DNA of 64,000 nt from Bacillota bacterium (GCA_012839805.1 DUMU01000007.1:1-64000), one strand, 5' to 3'. Positions 47,327-56,299 are shown, numbered from the stretch's first letter. The notes: generated by a model not told the origin, from the letters alone. Translations and numbers: made by a program.

Positions 47327-47356
47327 CTCGGGCCAGGGCGGGCGCCCTGGCCCGAG
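47327..47356. terminator. bidirectional hairpin between DUF1080 and LysM genes
   Basis: A perfect 13-bp stem, CTCGGGCCAGGGC with GCCCTGGCCCGAG, has a 4-base loop and lies between convergent genes. There is no U tract on either strand, but the position and stability suggest a terminator. Confidence 0.6.
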
Positions 47357-47381
47357 CAGGGAGCGTGGCCTTGCGCCGGAT

Positions 47382-48449
47382 TTACGAGAAGGCTCCGGCG
47401 GGCAAAGCGTCGCGGAAGTCTCCGTACGCCACCAAAAGACCCCGTGGCGCAGCGGGGACTGCGGCGCTTTCGGCGCGGATCTCGATGGTGCTGTAGTTCT
47501 CGAGCGGCGGGGTTACCGTGGCCACCACGACGTAGGCCCCTACCCGAGGACTGAAGGTCATGTCGAACGGGAGCCATGCACTGTCGGTGGTCCGCCGGAG
47601 CCAGACCCGGTAGACTTCTGCACCGGGCTGTAGCTGGCCGGGTGCCGGCACCCCGCGCAAGACTACCCGGAAGCGATTGGTCGATGCGTCTATGCGAAGG
47701 ATGGCACGAGCCTGGGGAACGGATGGCCCCGGCGTGAGCCGCACCGGCGGCCCGAAACCGGGGGGCGGCAGTGGCGGTGGTGGCGGCAGGGGTGGCGCGA
47801 CCGGGCGCGGGATACAGATCACCTGGCCGATCTGCAGCCGCAAGGGATCAAGGCCCGGGTTAGCGGCCAGGATCGCTTCCACGGTTACGCCAAAGCGGGC
47901 GGCCAGGTTGCTCAGAGTGTCACCGGGACGGATGGTGTAAAGAGTGCCACCCGGACATGGCGGCACCGGCGCGGGCGGACGGACGGGAATGCAGATCCGC
48001 TGGCCGATGAAAAGCTGGTTCGGGTCGAGGCCGGGATTGGCTGCCAGGATGGCCTGCACGGAGGTGCCGTACCGCCGGGCCAGCGCCCACAGGGTATCAC
48101 CGCTGCGAACGGTATAGATGAACCCGGGGCACGGCGGCGGCGCCACGCCAGGTATGCAGATCACCTGGCCGACCCGCAGCCGGTTCGGGTCAATGCCCGG
48201 ATTCGCGGCTACTATGCGTTCGACGGAGGTACCGTAGCGCCGGGCAAGTGCCCATAGAGTCTCACCGGCGGCGATCCGGTGGTAGCGGCCGCCCGGGCAG
48301 GGTGGAAGCTGCTGGGCCTCCATGCCGGTTTCATTCTCTTCGGAGCCGTACGGCTCATCCTCCAGCCCTTCATCCCAGTCCACGTCATCATTCCAGGGCG
48401 GGGGCATATCGTCGGGAATGACTTCTTGGGGGTAGTACTCCTCGTCCAA
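47382..48449 (-). CDS. triple LysM-domain protein, likely spore coat or cell-wall associated
   Basis: The 355-residue protein has an acidic N-terminus (about 1-45), then three LysM repeats at about 55-100, 107-152 and 165-210, each ending in an ICIP motif and separated by PPCPG-type linkers. A proline-rich linker and an unassigned C-terminal domain of about 115 residues follow. LysM domains bind peptidoglycan or chitin-like glycans. There is no signal peptide, so a spore coat or cortex role, as for SafA-type proteins, is likely. The TTG start at 48449 follows AAGGAGAG. Confidence 0.85.
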   Translation of the reverse strand: MDEEYYPQEVIPDDMPPPWNDDVDWDEGLEDEPYGSEENETGMEAQQLPPCPGGRYHRIAAGETLWALARRYGTSVERIVAANPGIDPNRLRVGQVICIPGVAPPPCPGFIYTVRSGDTLWALARRYGTSVQAILAANPGLDPNQLFIGQRICIPVRPPAPVPPCPGGTLYTIRPGDTLSNLAARFGVTVEAILAANPGLDPLRLQIGQVICIPRPVAPPLPPPPPLPPPGFGPPVRLTPGPSVPQARAILRIDASTNRFRVVLRGVPAPGQLQPGAEVYRVWLRRTTDSAWLPFDMTFSPRVGAYVVVATVTPPLENYSTIEIRAESAAVPAAPRGLLVAYGDFRDALPAGAFS

Positions 48450-48838
48450 TGTTGTCTCTCCTTCTCGTGAGATTGGCAGGAATGAATCTACAAAGTACGA
48501 AGTCCTGCCTGTGAATCACGTTTATGAAATTGATGCCGCCCTAGGGTGAGAAGCAAGGACGATTTGCACCGATTTAGGCCGCCAATCCTGGTTGTTTTGT
48601 CGCTAGAGGAGCCTAACGGCTATTCAGGAAGAATATGATGTTAAGTGGCATGGATACCAACTGAACAGAAAACCAAGAGGCGAAAGGGATGGTACCGGCC
48701 CGGATGCGTCGTGTTACGGCGCGGGCGTTTGAACGGACCCGGCGCTTGTCTGCTGTGCAGGCAGGACCTGGCGGCACGTTTCCCGGTCATGAGGTGGCAG
48801 GGCTCAACAAGGTGATGGTGATGGGGAGGTGCCAGGCT
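48450..48838. other. intergenic region between LysM and glucosaminidase genes
   Basis: This divergent gap of 389 bases is noticeably less GC-rich than its surroundings from about 48480 to 48680. No clear promoter pair was found on either strand. An in-frame upstream extension of the glucosaminidase gene begins at ATG 48689 (with GAGG upstream), so part of the gap may be coding. Confidence 0.5.
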
Positions 48839-49342
48839 ATGGAACCACGAGAGTTTGTTCGCTTTCTGTATCCGGCCGCCAGGACGGTCCAGGCGGAGAC
48901 AGGGATCAGCGCGGCCGCCATGATTGCCCAGGCGGCTCTGGAAACGGGGTGGTTGCAGGCTCCCGTGAAGGATCGTTACGATGGTCGCCCCGCCTATAAC
49001 CTTTTCAACCTCAAGGGGCAGGGCCCGGCCGGTTCGGTGCGGGCCCTCGACAGTGAGCATCACCGGAGCGAGAGGCAGACAGTCGAGCACTACTTTCGGG
49101 CCTACCGCTCCTATGAAGAGTCATTTCGGGATTATGCCGATCTGATTCTGAATTCGCCCCGCTATCGCCGGGCGGCCGAGGTCCGCCACGATGCCGTGGC
49201 TTTCCTAAAAGAGCTCGCGGCCGCCGGGTATGCTACCGATCCGGCGTATGTTCAAAAGCTGGAATCCATTTTACGGCGACACGTGTGGCCGGCACTGGCC
49301 GAGCTGGAGTCCGAGAACTCAACCGGATCTATCCCCCGGTAA
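48839..49342 (+). CDS. glucosaminidase domain protein (FlgJ/LytG-like)
   Basis: This is a mannosyl-glycoprotein endo-beta-N-acetylglucosaminidase-type domain (about residues 1-150) with the catalytic-glutamate motif MIAQAALETGW, then YNLFNLKGQGPAGSV and FRAYRSYEESFRDYADLIL. It would cleave the glycan backbone of peptidoglycan. No signal peptide is visible in this 167-residue form or in the 217-residue form that starts at 48689. The ATG at 48839 has GGGGAGGTG eight bases upstream. It is divergent from the LysM protein, with which it might act on spore or wall peptidoglycan. Confidence 0.82.
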   Translation: MEPREFVRFLYPAARTVQAETGISAAAMIAQAALETGWLQAPVKDRYDGRPAYNLFNLKGQGPAGSVRALDSEHHRSERQTVEHYFRAYRSYEESFRDYADLILNSPRYRRAAEVRHDAVAFLKELAAAGYATDPAYVQKLESILRRHVWPALAELESENSTGSIPR

Positions 49343-49433
49343 AGGAGGCGGGCGGCAGGCAGGGGGTGGCTTGAAGCCCGTGCCGGGCCGCGCATTATGG
49401 TATCATGGCGTTGAAAGGTTGAGCGAAACACTT

Positions 49434-50168
49434 ATGGCGTTCACGGTAGAAGAATTCCATGACCTGATCCGGCTGCTCGGCCAGCACCCGGAGTGGCGCG
49501 AAGAGCTCAGGCGGCTCGTGCTTGCTGAGGATCTTTTGCAGCTGCCGGGGCTCATTCGAGAGCTGGGTGAACAGACGCGGCTGTTGGCGGAGGCGCAGCG
49601 GCGAACGGAAGAGCGGCTGGACGCCCTGGCCGAGGCCCAGCAACAGACAGAGCAGCAGTTGCGGCAGCTGGCGGAGGCGGTGGACGGGCGCTTTCGTGAG
49701 CTCCGGGCCGAGCTCGAGGACGTGGTATCAAGCCTGGGCGACCTCAAGGGCCGTGAGTTGGAGCGCCTTTATCGGGAACGGGCTCCAGCCTACTTTGGCA
49801 GGATACTCCGGGGTCTGAAGGTACTAAGCCTGCAGGAAATAGATGAGCTCCTCGAACCGGCCCTAGCCGATGGTACCATCACTTGGGATGAACGAAACGA
49901 CCTGCTGCTCGCCGACCTGGTGGCCCGCGGGCGCTTGCGCCGGACGGGGCAGGAGGCCTACCTGGTTGTGGAGGTCTCATGGGGGGTCGGGCAGGATGAC
50001 GTCGAGCGAGCGTATCGCCGGGCGGCCATCTTAGAAAAGGTGACCGGGTCCTCACTTTCGGCTGTGGCAGGGAAGGTCATCCTGGTCGAGGCCGCGGCAC
50101 TGGCACACAAGCTGGGGGTTCTCCAGGTGACCGACGGATTGATGAAAGGGCTCGAACCTGTCAACTGA
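49434..50168 (+). CDS. coiled-coil protein with possible PD-(D/E)XK nuclease-like C-terminus
   Basis: The 244-residue protein starts MAFTVEEFHDLIRLLGQHPE, has a coiled coil at about 45-105 (repeated LAEAQQ/RTEERLDAL heptads), then a globular domain with EAYLVVEVSWGVGQDDVERA and GKVILVEAAALAHKLGV. Such proteins are common in thermophiles and resemble the DUF3782 group, which has a restriction-endonuclease-like fold. The function is unknown. The ribosome-binding site is weak, so the start is uncertain. Confidence 0.6.
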   Translation: MAFTVEEFHDLIRLLGQHPEWREELRRLVLAEDLLQLPGLIRELGEQTRLLAEAQRRTEERLDALAEAQQQTEQQLRQLAEAVDGRFRELRAELEDVVSSLGDLKGRELERLYRERAPAYFGRILRGLKVLSLQEIDELLEPALADGTITWDERNDLLLADLVARGRLRRTGQEAYLVVEVSWGVGQDDVERAYRRAAILEKVTGSSLSAVAGKVILVEAAALAHKLGVLQVTDGLMKGLEPVN

Positions 50169-50252
50169 TGAACCGCCAGCCGATCAGGGCCGGTGGCGGG
50201 CGGCCGCGCGGCGGGAAGTACTAGGGAATACTCGCTGAGAGGATGAGCCCGC

Positions 50253-50867
50253 GTGCTCAATCTACCGATCCTCAGACGGGGTCAGCCCAGGGCCATGACC
50301 GGGTGCTTGGCGAAGAACACGGTCATCTGTGTCTTGAGCACGGCCGTTGCCCTGACCCTCCTTCCGGTCGGAGCGGGGGCAGCGAACCCCGCCAGCGCCG
50401 ATCCGCTGGAAGCCGCCGGTGACGTCCTGTCGGTGGCACTTCCGGTTACCGCCCTGGCTTCCACCGTGTGGCATCAAGACCCGGCAGGCAAGAGCGAGTT
50501 TCTGAAGGTTTTGGCTGCCACCGAGCTTGTAACCTTCGGGCTCAAGTACGGGCTGGACGCGCCAAGACCCAATGGCGGCCGCCAGTCATTTCCCTCCGGG
50601 CACACGGCAGCCGCGTTCGCCGGGGCCGCTTTCCTGCACCGGCGCTACGGATTGCGGTACGGCGTACCCGCCTACGCTCTTGCCACCCTGGTGGGGGTGA
50701 GTCGGGTAACCTCCAGAAATCACTGGATTCCGGATGTGATTGCCGGCGCGGCCATCGGCATCGGGGCGAACCTGCTTTTTACCTCCCCTTACCCCGGAGC
50801 GCCGGTTCAGGTGGCCTGGCGTACTCGCGAGAAGGGTGCCGACCTGGTGGTCAGCTGGCGATTCTAG
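50253..50867 (+). CDS. PAP2-family phosphatase
   Basis: The 204-residue membrane protein has the three acid-phosphatase/PAP2 motifs: KYGLDAPRP (KX6RP), PSGHT, and SRVTSRNHWIPD (SRX5HX3D). A hydrophobic N-terminal segment (about 19-45) may be a signal or first membrane helix. PAP2 enzymes dephosphorylate lipid pyrophosphates such as undecaprenyl-PP. GTG at 50253 has GAGAGGATGAG upstream; an ATG at 50295 is an alternative. It is convergent with acnA. Confidence 0.88.
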   Translation: MLNLPILRRGQPRAMTGCLAKNTVICVLSTAVALTLLPVGAGAANPASADPLEAAGDVLSVALPVTALASTVWHQDPAGKSEFLKVLAATELVTFGLKYGLDAPRPNGGRQSFPSGHTAAAFAGAAFLHRRYGLRYGVPAYALATLVGVSRVTSRNHWIPDVIAGAAIGIGANLLFTSPYPGAPVQVAWRTREKGADLVVSWRF

Positions 50868-50929
50868 CCCCGGTCGCCACTTGTGGGTCGGCCCGGTCAT
50901 CCGGCCCGATCTTGGCTAGCCCTGGTGAT

Positions 50930-53632
50930 TCAGGTGCTCCGTAGGATGTGCTCGAGCGCCATGGGCAATATTCCGCCGTGGCAGTAATACCTAACTTCTG
51001 CGGACGTATCCAGCCTCGAGATTACGGTGAACGAAATGACTCGCCCGTCCGGTTTGCGGGCCCTTACGTACGCCTCCTGCCCCGGTTTGGGCTCGGGGGC
51101 AAGGCCGGAAATGTCGTATTCCTCACTTCCATCAAGCCCCAGGCTCTCCCAGCTTTCTCCCTCCCGGAACTGAAGCGGCAACACTCCCACCCCGATCAAG
51201 TTACTGCGGTGAATGCGCTCGAAGCTGCGGGCGATCACTGCTCGCACGCCCAGGAGAGCCGGTCCTTTGGCCGCCCAGTCCCGAGAGCTGCCCATGCCGT
51301 AATCTTTGCCGGCCAGAACGAGCAAAGGCACGCCCTCGGCCTGGTACTTCATAGCCGCGTCAAATATGGTGAGCCTTTCTCCTCCGGGCCAGTGGAGTGT
51401 CACCCCTCCCTCCGTTCCGGGAACGAGATGATTCTTCAAACGCACGCTGGCGAAAGTGCCGCGTACCATTACCTCGTAGTTTCCCCTGCGGGCCCCGTAG
51501 GAGTTGAACTCGGCCACCTCTACCCCGCGGTCCAGCAAGTATCGTCCCGCCGGGCTCTCTTTAGGGATCGACCCCGCCGGAGATATATGGTCGGTGGTCA
51601 CGGAATCCCCGAGCAGTACCAGCACCCGGGCCCGGAGGATGTCGGCCGTGCACTCTTTGTTCCCCTCCGGTCGGGACAGGAAAAAGGGCGGTTCCTGGAT
51701 GTAGGTCGAATGCTCGTCCCAGGGGTAGAGTTGCGTCGCGGGTGCCGGAAGCGCTTGCCACCGTTCGTCTCCCGCCCACACGCTGGCATATCGTTCGCGA
51801 AAGCGTTCGGACACAACGACGCGACCGATTACTTCGTCTATTTCCTCCGGTGCGGGCCAGATCTCGGAGAGGAACACCGGCCGGCCATTGGGGTCAAACC
51901 CCAAAGGCTCACGGGTAAGGTCGATGTCAATCCGGCCCGCGAGTGCGTAGGCGACCACGATGGGTGGGGAGGCAAGGAAGTTCGCCTTGACCAGGGGATG
52001 GATCCGGCCTTCGAAGTTGCGGTTACCGCTCAATACTGCCGCTACCACCAGATCGTTTTTGGTGATTTCTTCGTCTACCCCGGGAGCGAGGGGGCCGCTG
52101 TTGCCGATGCAGGTAGTGCATCCGTAACCCACGACATGGAAGCGGAGCGCGGCGAGATAGGGAAGGAGACCTGCCGCTGCCAGGTAGTCGGTGACCACCC
52201 GCGAACCGGGAGCGAGGCTGGTCTTGACCCAGGAGGGAACGCTAAGCCCGCGTGCTACCGCCTTTTGAGCCAGGAGCCCGGCGGCCACCATCGCTGCGGG
52301 GTTGGCAGTGTTGGTGCAACTGGTGATGGCTGCGATAACTACTGCTCCGTTGGGAACGGGGGCCAAAAGGCCGGTCTTCGTTCCGGTTGCCCGCTCGGCA
52401 GCGCCGGTAGCCGGGATGGCCAGGCCGGAACCAAACGCTTTGCTAAAGCTCGCCTTGACCTCCCGGAGAGGCACACGGTCTTGCGGGCGGCGCGGCCCGG
52501 CCAGAACCGGCTCTACCTCCCCCAGGTCGAAATCGAGCCGTTCGGAGTATTGTGGTTCGGGGGCATCGTCCTCCCGCCAGAGATGCTGGCAGCGGCAATA
52601 TTCCTCCACCAGCCGTACGTCCTCTGGGGCCCGGGCAGACAGGCGCAGGAATCGCAAGGTTTCGGCGTCGACCGGGAAGAACCCCATGGTCGCTCCGTAT
52701 TCAGGGGCCATGTTGGCAATAGTCGCGCGATCCGGTAAGGAAAGGGCTGTCAGACCGGGACCGAAGAACTCCACGAACTTGCCTACCACGCCATACCGGC
52801 GCAGCCGCTCGGTAAGGGTCAAAACCAGGTCGGTAGAGGTGGTGCCGGCGGGTAGGCGCCCCGTTAATCGGACTCCCACCACTTCGGGAAGGATGAGAGC
52901 ATACGGCTCGCCCAGCATGACTGCTTCGGCTTCAATACCCCCCACGCCCCACCCCAGGACGCCGAGGCCGTTGATCATGGTGGTGTGGGAGTCCGTGCCG
53001 AGCACCGTATCGGGAAAGGCTCGCAGTTCACCATCTTCCTCCCGGAGCGTGACTACGGTGGCCAGGTACTCCATGTTCACCTGGTGAACTATCCCCGTTC
53101 CCGGCGGTACCACCCGGAAGTTGCGAAAAGCGTTCTGGGCCCAACGCAGGAGTGAATAACGCTCGCGGTTGCGTTCAAACTCGCGCTCAACGTTCTCTCG
53201 ATAAGCGTACTCGGTTCCGAAGGTATCGACTTGCACCGAGTGATCGATTACCAAGTCCACCGGAATCGACGGGTTGATCAGTCCGGGATCCCCTCCCGCC
53301 CGGGCCACGGCGCTGCGCATCGCGGCCAGGTCTACCACGGCGGGTACTCCGGTGAAGTCCTGCAGGATGACCCGCGCCGGGAAGAACGGTATTTCCCGGG
53401 GAATAGCCTGGCGGGGCTGCCAGTTTAAGACCGCAATCAGGTCTTCTTCCGTAACCTGGCGGTGGTCGTGATGCCGTAAGAGGTTCTCGAGCAGAACTCG
53501 CAGGGAATAAGGCAGGCGGGCAAGGTTGAACCCTTTCGCTTCCGCCAGGCGCTCGAGGCTCCAGAATACCGCGGGGCCGCGATGAGTGGCCAGGACCGAG
53601 CGGAAGGAAGCTGCCGGTGTCGAGTGATCCAT
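50930..53632 (-). CDS. acnA: aconitate hydratase AcnA
   Basis: Aconitase interconverts citrate and isocitrate using a [4Fe-4S] cluster. The 900-residue protein is of the AcnA/IRP type, with VIDHSVQVDTFG, GTDSHTTMINGLGVLGWGVG, the cysteine motifs ITSCTNTANP and GYGCTTCIGNSGPL, and VAEFNSYGARRGN and GMGSSRDWAAKGP. ATG at 53632 follows GGAGGG by nine bases; an upstream in-frame start at 53710 lacks homology. The sequence 53391-53404 is one base off a Noc-binding site. Confidence 0.95.
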   Translation of the reverse strand: MDHSTPAASFRSVLATHRGPAVFWSLERLAEAKGFNLARLPYSLRVLLENLLRHHDHRQVTEEDLIAVLNWQPRQAIPREIPFFPARVILQDFTGVPAVVDLAAMRSAVARAGGDPGLINPSIPVDLVIDHSVQVDTFGTEYAYRENVEREFERNRERYSLLRWAQNAFRNFRVVPPGTGIVHQVNMEYLATVVTLREEDGELRAFPDTVLGTDSHTTMINGLGVLGWGVGGIEAEAVMLGEPYALILPEVVGVRLTGRLPAGTTSTDLVLTLTERLRRYGVVGKFVEFFGPGLTALSLPDRATIANMAPEYGATMGFFPVDAETLRFLRLSARAPEDVRLVEEYCRCQHLWREDDAPEPQYSERLDFDLGEVEPVLAGPRRPQDRVPLREVKASFSKAFGSGLAIPATGAAERATGTKTGLLAPVPNGAVVIAAITSCTNTANPAAMVAAGLLAQKAVARGLSVPSWVKTSLAPGSRVVTDYLAAAGLLPYLAALRFHVVGYGCTTCIGNSGPLAPGVDEEITKNDLVVAAVLSGNRNFEGRIHPLVKANFLASPPIVVAYALAGRIDIDLTREPLGFDPNGRPVFLSEIWPAPEEIDEVIGRVVVSERFRERYASVWAGDERWQALPAPATQLYPWDEHSTYIQEPPFFLSRPEGNKECTADILRARVLVLLGDSVTTDHISPAGSIPKESPAGRYLLDRGVEVAEFNSYGARRGNYEVMVRGTFASVRLKNHLVPGTEGGVTLHWPGGERLTIFDAAMKYQAEGVPLLVLAGKDYGMGSSRDWAAKGPALLGVRAVIARSFERIHRSNLIGVGVLPLQFREGESWESLGLDGSEEYDISGLAPEPKPGQEAYVRARKPDGRVISFTVISRLDTSAEVRYYCHGGILPMALEHILRST

Positions 53633-53709
53633 GAGGGGAACCCTCCAGATGCGTGGGAACGGCGTAACCGCGTAGCCGTTCCAGACCAGAGTAGCAGATA
53701 CTTGCTCCA

Positions 53710-53718
53710 TTTATAGCA
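53710..53718 (-). promoter_or_regulatory. possible extended -10 promoter of acnA
   Basis: On the minus strand TGCTATAAA (53718-53710) matches an extended -10 element, about 80 bases before acnA. The expected -35 position falls in the GC-rich hairpin at 53724-53749. Confidence 0.35.
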
Positions 53719-53723
53719 AATGA

Positions 53724-53749
53724 AGCTCCGGCCTGGCTAGGCCGGAGCT
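53724..53749. other. perfect hairpin in the acnA-mntH divergent gap
   Basis: AGCTCCGGCCT (53724-53734) and AGGCCGGAGCT (53739-53749) form a perfect 11-bp stem with a 4-base loop, just upstream of the acnA -10 candidate. Between divergent genes it is unlikely to be a simple terminator; a regulatory role is possible. Confidence 0.4.
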
Positions 53750-53859
53750 CTCGGGGGGCACGGTTGGGCGCGAGCGTAACCGTTTACCAGCGGCGGGCAT
53801 AGGCTATGGGGTCGTGGGTTAGTAAGGCGGGCAACAGGCGTCACGGCCTCCCCACTGCG

Positions 53860-53881
53860 TAAATGATATGCATAATTATTA
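53860..53881. promoter_or_regulatory. AT-rich imperfect palindrome upstream of mntH (metal-regulator operator?)
   Basis: A 22-base AT-rich element, TAA-N-centre TATGCATA-N-TTA, matches its reverse complement at 16 positions and stands out in this GC-rich genome. It is 70-90 bases before mntH, next to TTGACG at 53885-53890. Its place fits an operator for a DtxR/MntR or Fur regulator. Confidence 0.35.
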
Positions 53882-53949
53882 CTGTTGACGCCGGACGTTC
53901 CCTGGCATAGGCTGGGGACGACGGGAGTCAGGATCGGAGAGGTAGAACG

Positions 53950-55290
53950 ATGCCGGTGGACCGGAATCCAGATAGCTGCGTTTCCCGCCACGGAGAATTG
54001 GGCGTTGCCGTTCGTCCCGGCGACGCCAGGACTTTGGCTTCTGCCACCCGGGTGCTGAACGACCGGGCCACCCGGCCCGGCATCGTGCGTCTCCTCCCGT
54101 TTCTCGGGCCGGCTTTCGTCGCGGCGGTGGCCTACATCGACCCGGGCAACTTCGCCACCAACATCCAGGCCGGTTCGGAGTTCGGCTACCTTCTCCTTTG
54201 GGTCATCCTGGCGAGCAACCTGATGGCCATGCTCATTCAAGGGCTTTCGGCGAAACTGGGGATCGCCACCGGGAAGAACCTCGCGGAGCTTTGCCGTGAG
54301 CACTTCCCCCGACCGGTCACCTACGTCATGTGGGTGCTGATGGAAGGCGTGGCCATGGCCACCGACCTCGCCGAGTTCCTGGGGGCGGCTTTGGGCTTCA
54401 ACCTGCTTTTTCACCTCCCGCTCTTTTGGGGAGCGATCCTTACCGGGCTGTTCACCTTTGCCATACTGGCTCTGGAAAGATACGGCTTTCGGCCTTTGGA
54501 AGCAGTGATCAGCTCCATGGTAGGCGTGATCGCATTAGCGTACCTGGTGGAAACGATACTGGACAAACCAGACTGGGCGTCCATAGCGCGTCATGCGGTC
54601 GTCCCTAGCTTCGCGGGGCCGGAAAGTGTGCTCCTCGCGGCCGGGATACTGGGCGCCACCGTGATGCCCCATGTCATCTTCCTGCACTCGAGCCTGACCC
54701 AGGGCAGGATCGTAGTCCGTGAGGCGGACCTCCAGCGCCGGCTTTTCCGTTTCGAGACCATCGACGTGGTCATCGCTATGGGCATTGCCGGGCTCGTCAA
54801 CGGGGCCATGCTGGTCATGGCGGCCAGCACCTTCCACCGGGAGGGGCTGACCTACGTGGCTACGATCGAAGAGGCGCACCAAACCCTGGCGCCTCTCTTG
54901 GGTCCGGCCTCTAGCCGGGTCTTTGCCATCTCGCTCTTGGCCTCGGGACTCTCCTCGTCGACGGTGGGAACCATGGCGGGACAGGTAATCATGCAGGGTT
55001 TCTTGCATTGGCACATTCCTCCCTGGATCAGGCGCCTGGTCACCATGGCCCCTTCGTTCATCGTCATCCTCGCCGGTCTCGATCCCACCCGGACACTGGT
55101 TCTCAGCCAGGTGGTCCTCAGCTTCGGGCTACCCTTTGCCATAATCCCTCTCATTCTGATTACCCGGCGGAAGGACCTCATGGGCCCTTTGGTGAACCAT
55201 CCGGGCACTACCTTCCTGGCCGGCGTCGTGGCCGCCCTTATCATCGCTCTCAATCTCTATCTGCTCTACCGCACGTTCGCCGGAGTCTGA
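53950..55290 (+). CDS. mntH: NRAMP-family divalent metal transporter
   Basis: MntH proteins import Mn2+ or Fe2+ with protons. The 446-residue protein has the metal-site motif AYIDPGNFATNIQAGSEFGY (helix 1) and the second site MPHVIFLHSSLTQGR (helix 6), and about 11 hydrophobic segments. The N-terminal 45 residues are soluble. ATG at 53950 follows GGAGAGGTAG. A tandem UspA gene lies 47 bases downstream, so the two are probably cotranscribed. An AT-rich palindrome lies upstream. Confidence 0.92.
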   Translation: MPVDRNPDSCVSRHGELGVAVRPGDARTLASATRVLNDRATRPGIVRLLPFLGPAFVAAVAYIDPGNFATNIQAGSEFGYLLLWVILASNLMAMLIQGLSAKLGIATGKNLAELCREHFPRPVTYVMWVLMEGVAMATDLAEFLGAALGFNLLFHLPLFWGAILTGLFTFAILALERYGFRPLEAVISSMVGVIALAYLVETILDKPDWASIARHAVVPSFAGPESVLLAAGILGATVMPHVIFLHSSLTQGRIVVREADLQRRLFRFETIDVVIAMGIAGLVNGAMLVMAASTFHREGLTYVATIEEAHQTLAPLLGPASSRVFAISLLASGLSSSTVGTMAGQVIMQGFLHWHIPPWIRRLVTMAPSFIVILAGLDPTRTLVLSQVVLSFGLPFAIIPLILITRRKDLMGPLVNHPGTTFLAGVVAALIIALNLYLLYRTFAGV

Positions 55291-55337
55291 CTGGGAAGGT
55301 GGAGGAACAACGTGGAGGAACGTGGAGGGAAACGAGT

Positions 55338-56255
55338 TTGAATAGTTTGAACGGCCTATTTCGCTATCTGCTCGTACCGCTCGACGGCTCCCGCCTGGCG
55401 GAGGCGGTCTTGCCGGCGACGATTCGCCTGGCGCAAGCCAGCCGCGCGAGCGTAACGCTGCTTCACGTGATCGAGCGGGATGCTCCCAGTTCCATCCACG
55501 GTGAACGGCACCTTTGTGACCCCGAAGAAGCCTGGGCTTACCTTGATGAAATAAAGGTGCGACCGGCGGCCGAAGGCATTCAGGTTGACTGCCACGTACA
55601 CGAAGTAGCCGAGGGGAACGTGGCTCGCAGCATCGTAGAGCATTCCGAAGAACTGGGGAACGACCTGATCATGCTTTCGACCCACGGGCGCAGCGGCGTC
55701 CGCAGTCTCCTCGTGGGGAGCATTGCCCAGCAAGTACTGGGCACCGGGTCCCGTCCCGTTTTCGTCGTACATCCCGACAGTCCCACTGACTCCTTCACCT
55801 GCCGCCGAATAGCGGTACCGCTCGACATGGAGAAGGCGCATGAAAGGTCATTACCGATAGCCCTCGCCCTCGCCGGTTCATTACGGGCCATCCTGCATCT
55901 GGTCACCGTAGTCCCGCGGCGATCGGACCTGGCCGGGAGTCAAGGAACCGCGGGCCGCTTCTTCCCGCTGGCCACCAGTGCGGGGCTCGATATCACGGAA
56001 GAAGCAGCGCAACGATACCTGCGGGAGATGACGGACCGCTTGGGGGCGGGTGAACATCCCGACTTGGCTATCCGGTGGCACGTCTTACGAGGTGAGCCGG
56101 TCGCTTCCCTCGTTTCTTTCTTTGATAAGGAAAACGTTGACCTTGCCGTCATGGCCTCGCATGCCACTCGGGGGTGGCGCGCCTTCTGGGAGGGGAGTGT
56201 CACACCTAGGATCCTCACACAGTGGCGCCGGCCGGTCCTCCTCGTCAGGGCCTGA
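55338..56255 (+). CDS. tandem universal stress protein (UspA)
   Basis: This 305-residue protein has two UspA domains, at about 8-145 and 152-305. The first has the ATP-binding pattern STHGRSGVRSLLVGSIAQQVL; the second has SHATRGWRAFWEGSVTPRIL, with weaker conservation. UspA proteins respond to stress and bind ATP or cAMP. The TTG at 55338 has GGAGGG eight bases upstream. Its place after mntH suggests a link to metal or oxidative stress. Confidence 0.85.
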   Translation: MNSLNGLFRYLLVPLDGSRLAEAVLPATIRLAQASRASVTLLHVIERDAPSSIHGERHLCDPEEAWAYLDEIKVRPAAEGIQVDCHVHEVAEGNVARSIVEHSEELGNDLIMLSTHGRSGVRSLLVGSIAQQVLGTGSRPVFVVHPDSPTDSFTCRRIAVPLDMEKAHERSLPIALALAGSLRAILHLVTVVPRRSDLAGSQGTAGRFFPLATSAGLDITEEAAQRYLREMTDRLGAGEHPDLAIRWHVLRGEPVASLVSFFDKENVDLAVMASHATRGWRAFWEGSVTPRILTQWRRPVLLVRA

Positions 56256-56299
56256 CTCGGGAGCCGGACCACCGGTAGACCGCGGCAGCGGGTGGTCGG

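Noticed and set aside
47795-48300. tandem nucleotide repeats as a CRISPR-like array
   Set aside because: The repeats are the three LysM domains of one coding sequence, with protein-level periodicity of about 50-60 residues.
50948-52738. 596-codon plus-strand frame opposite aconitase
   Set aside because: It is antisense to strongly conserved acnA motifs and has low-quality composition.
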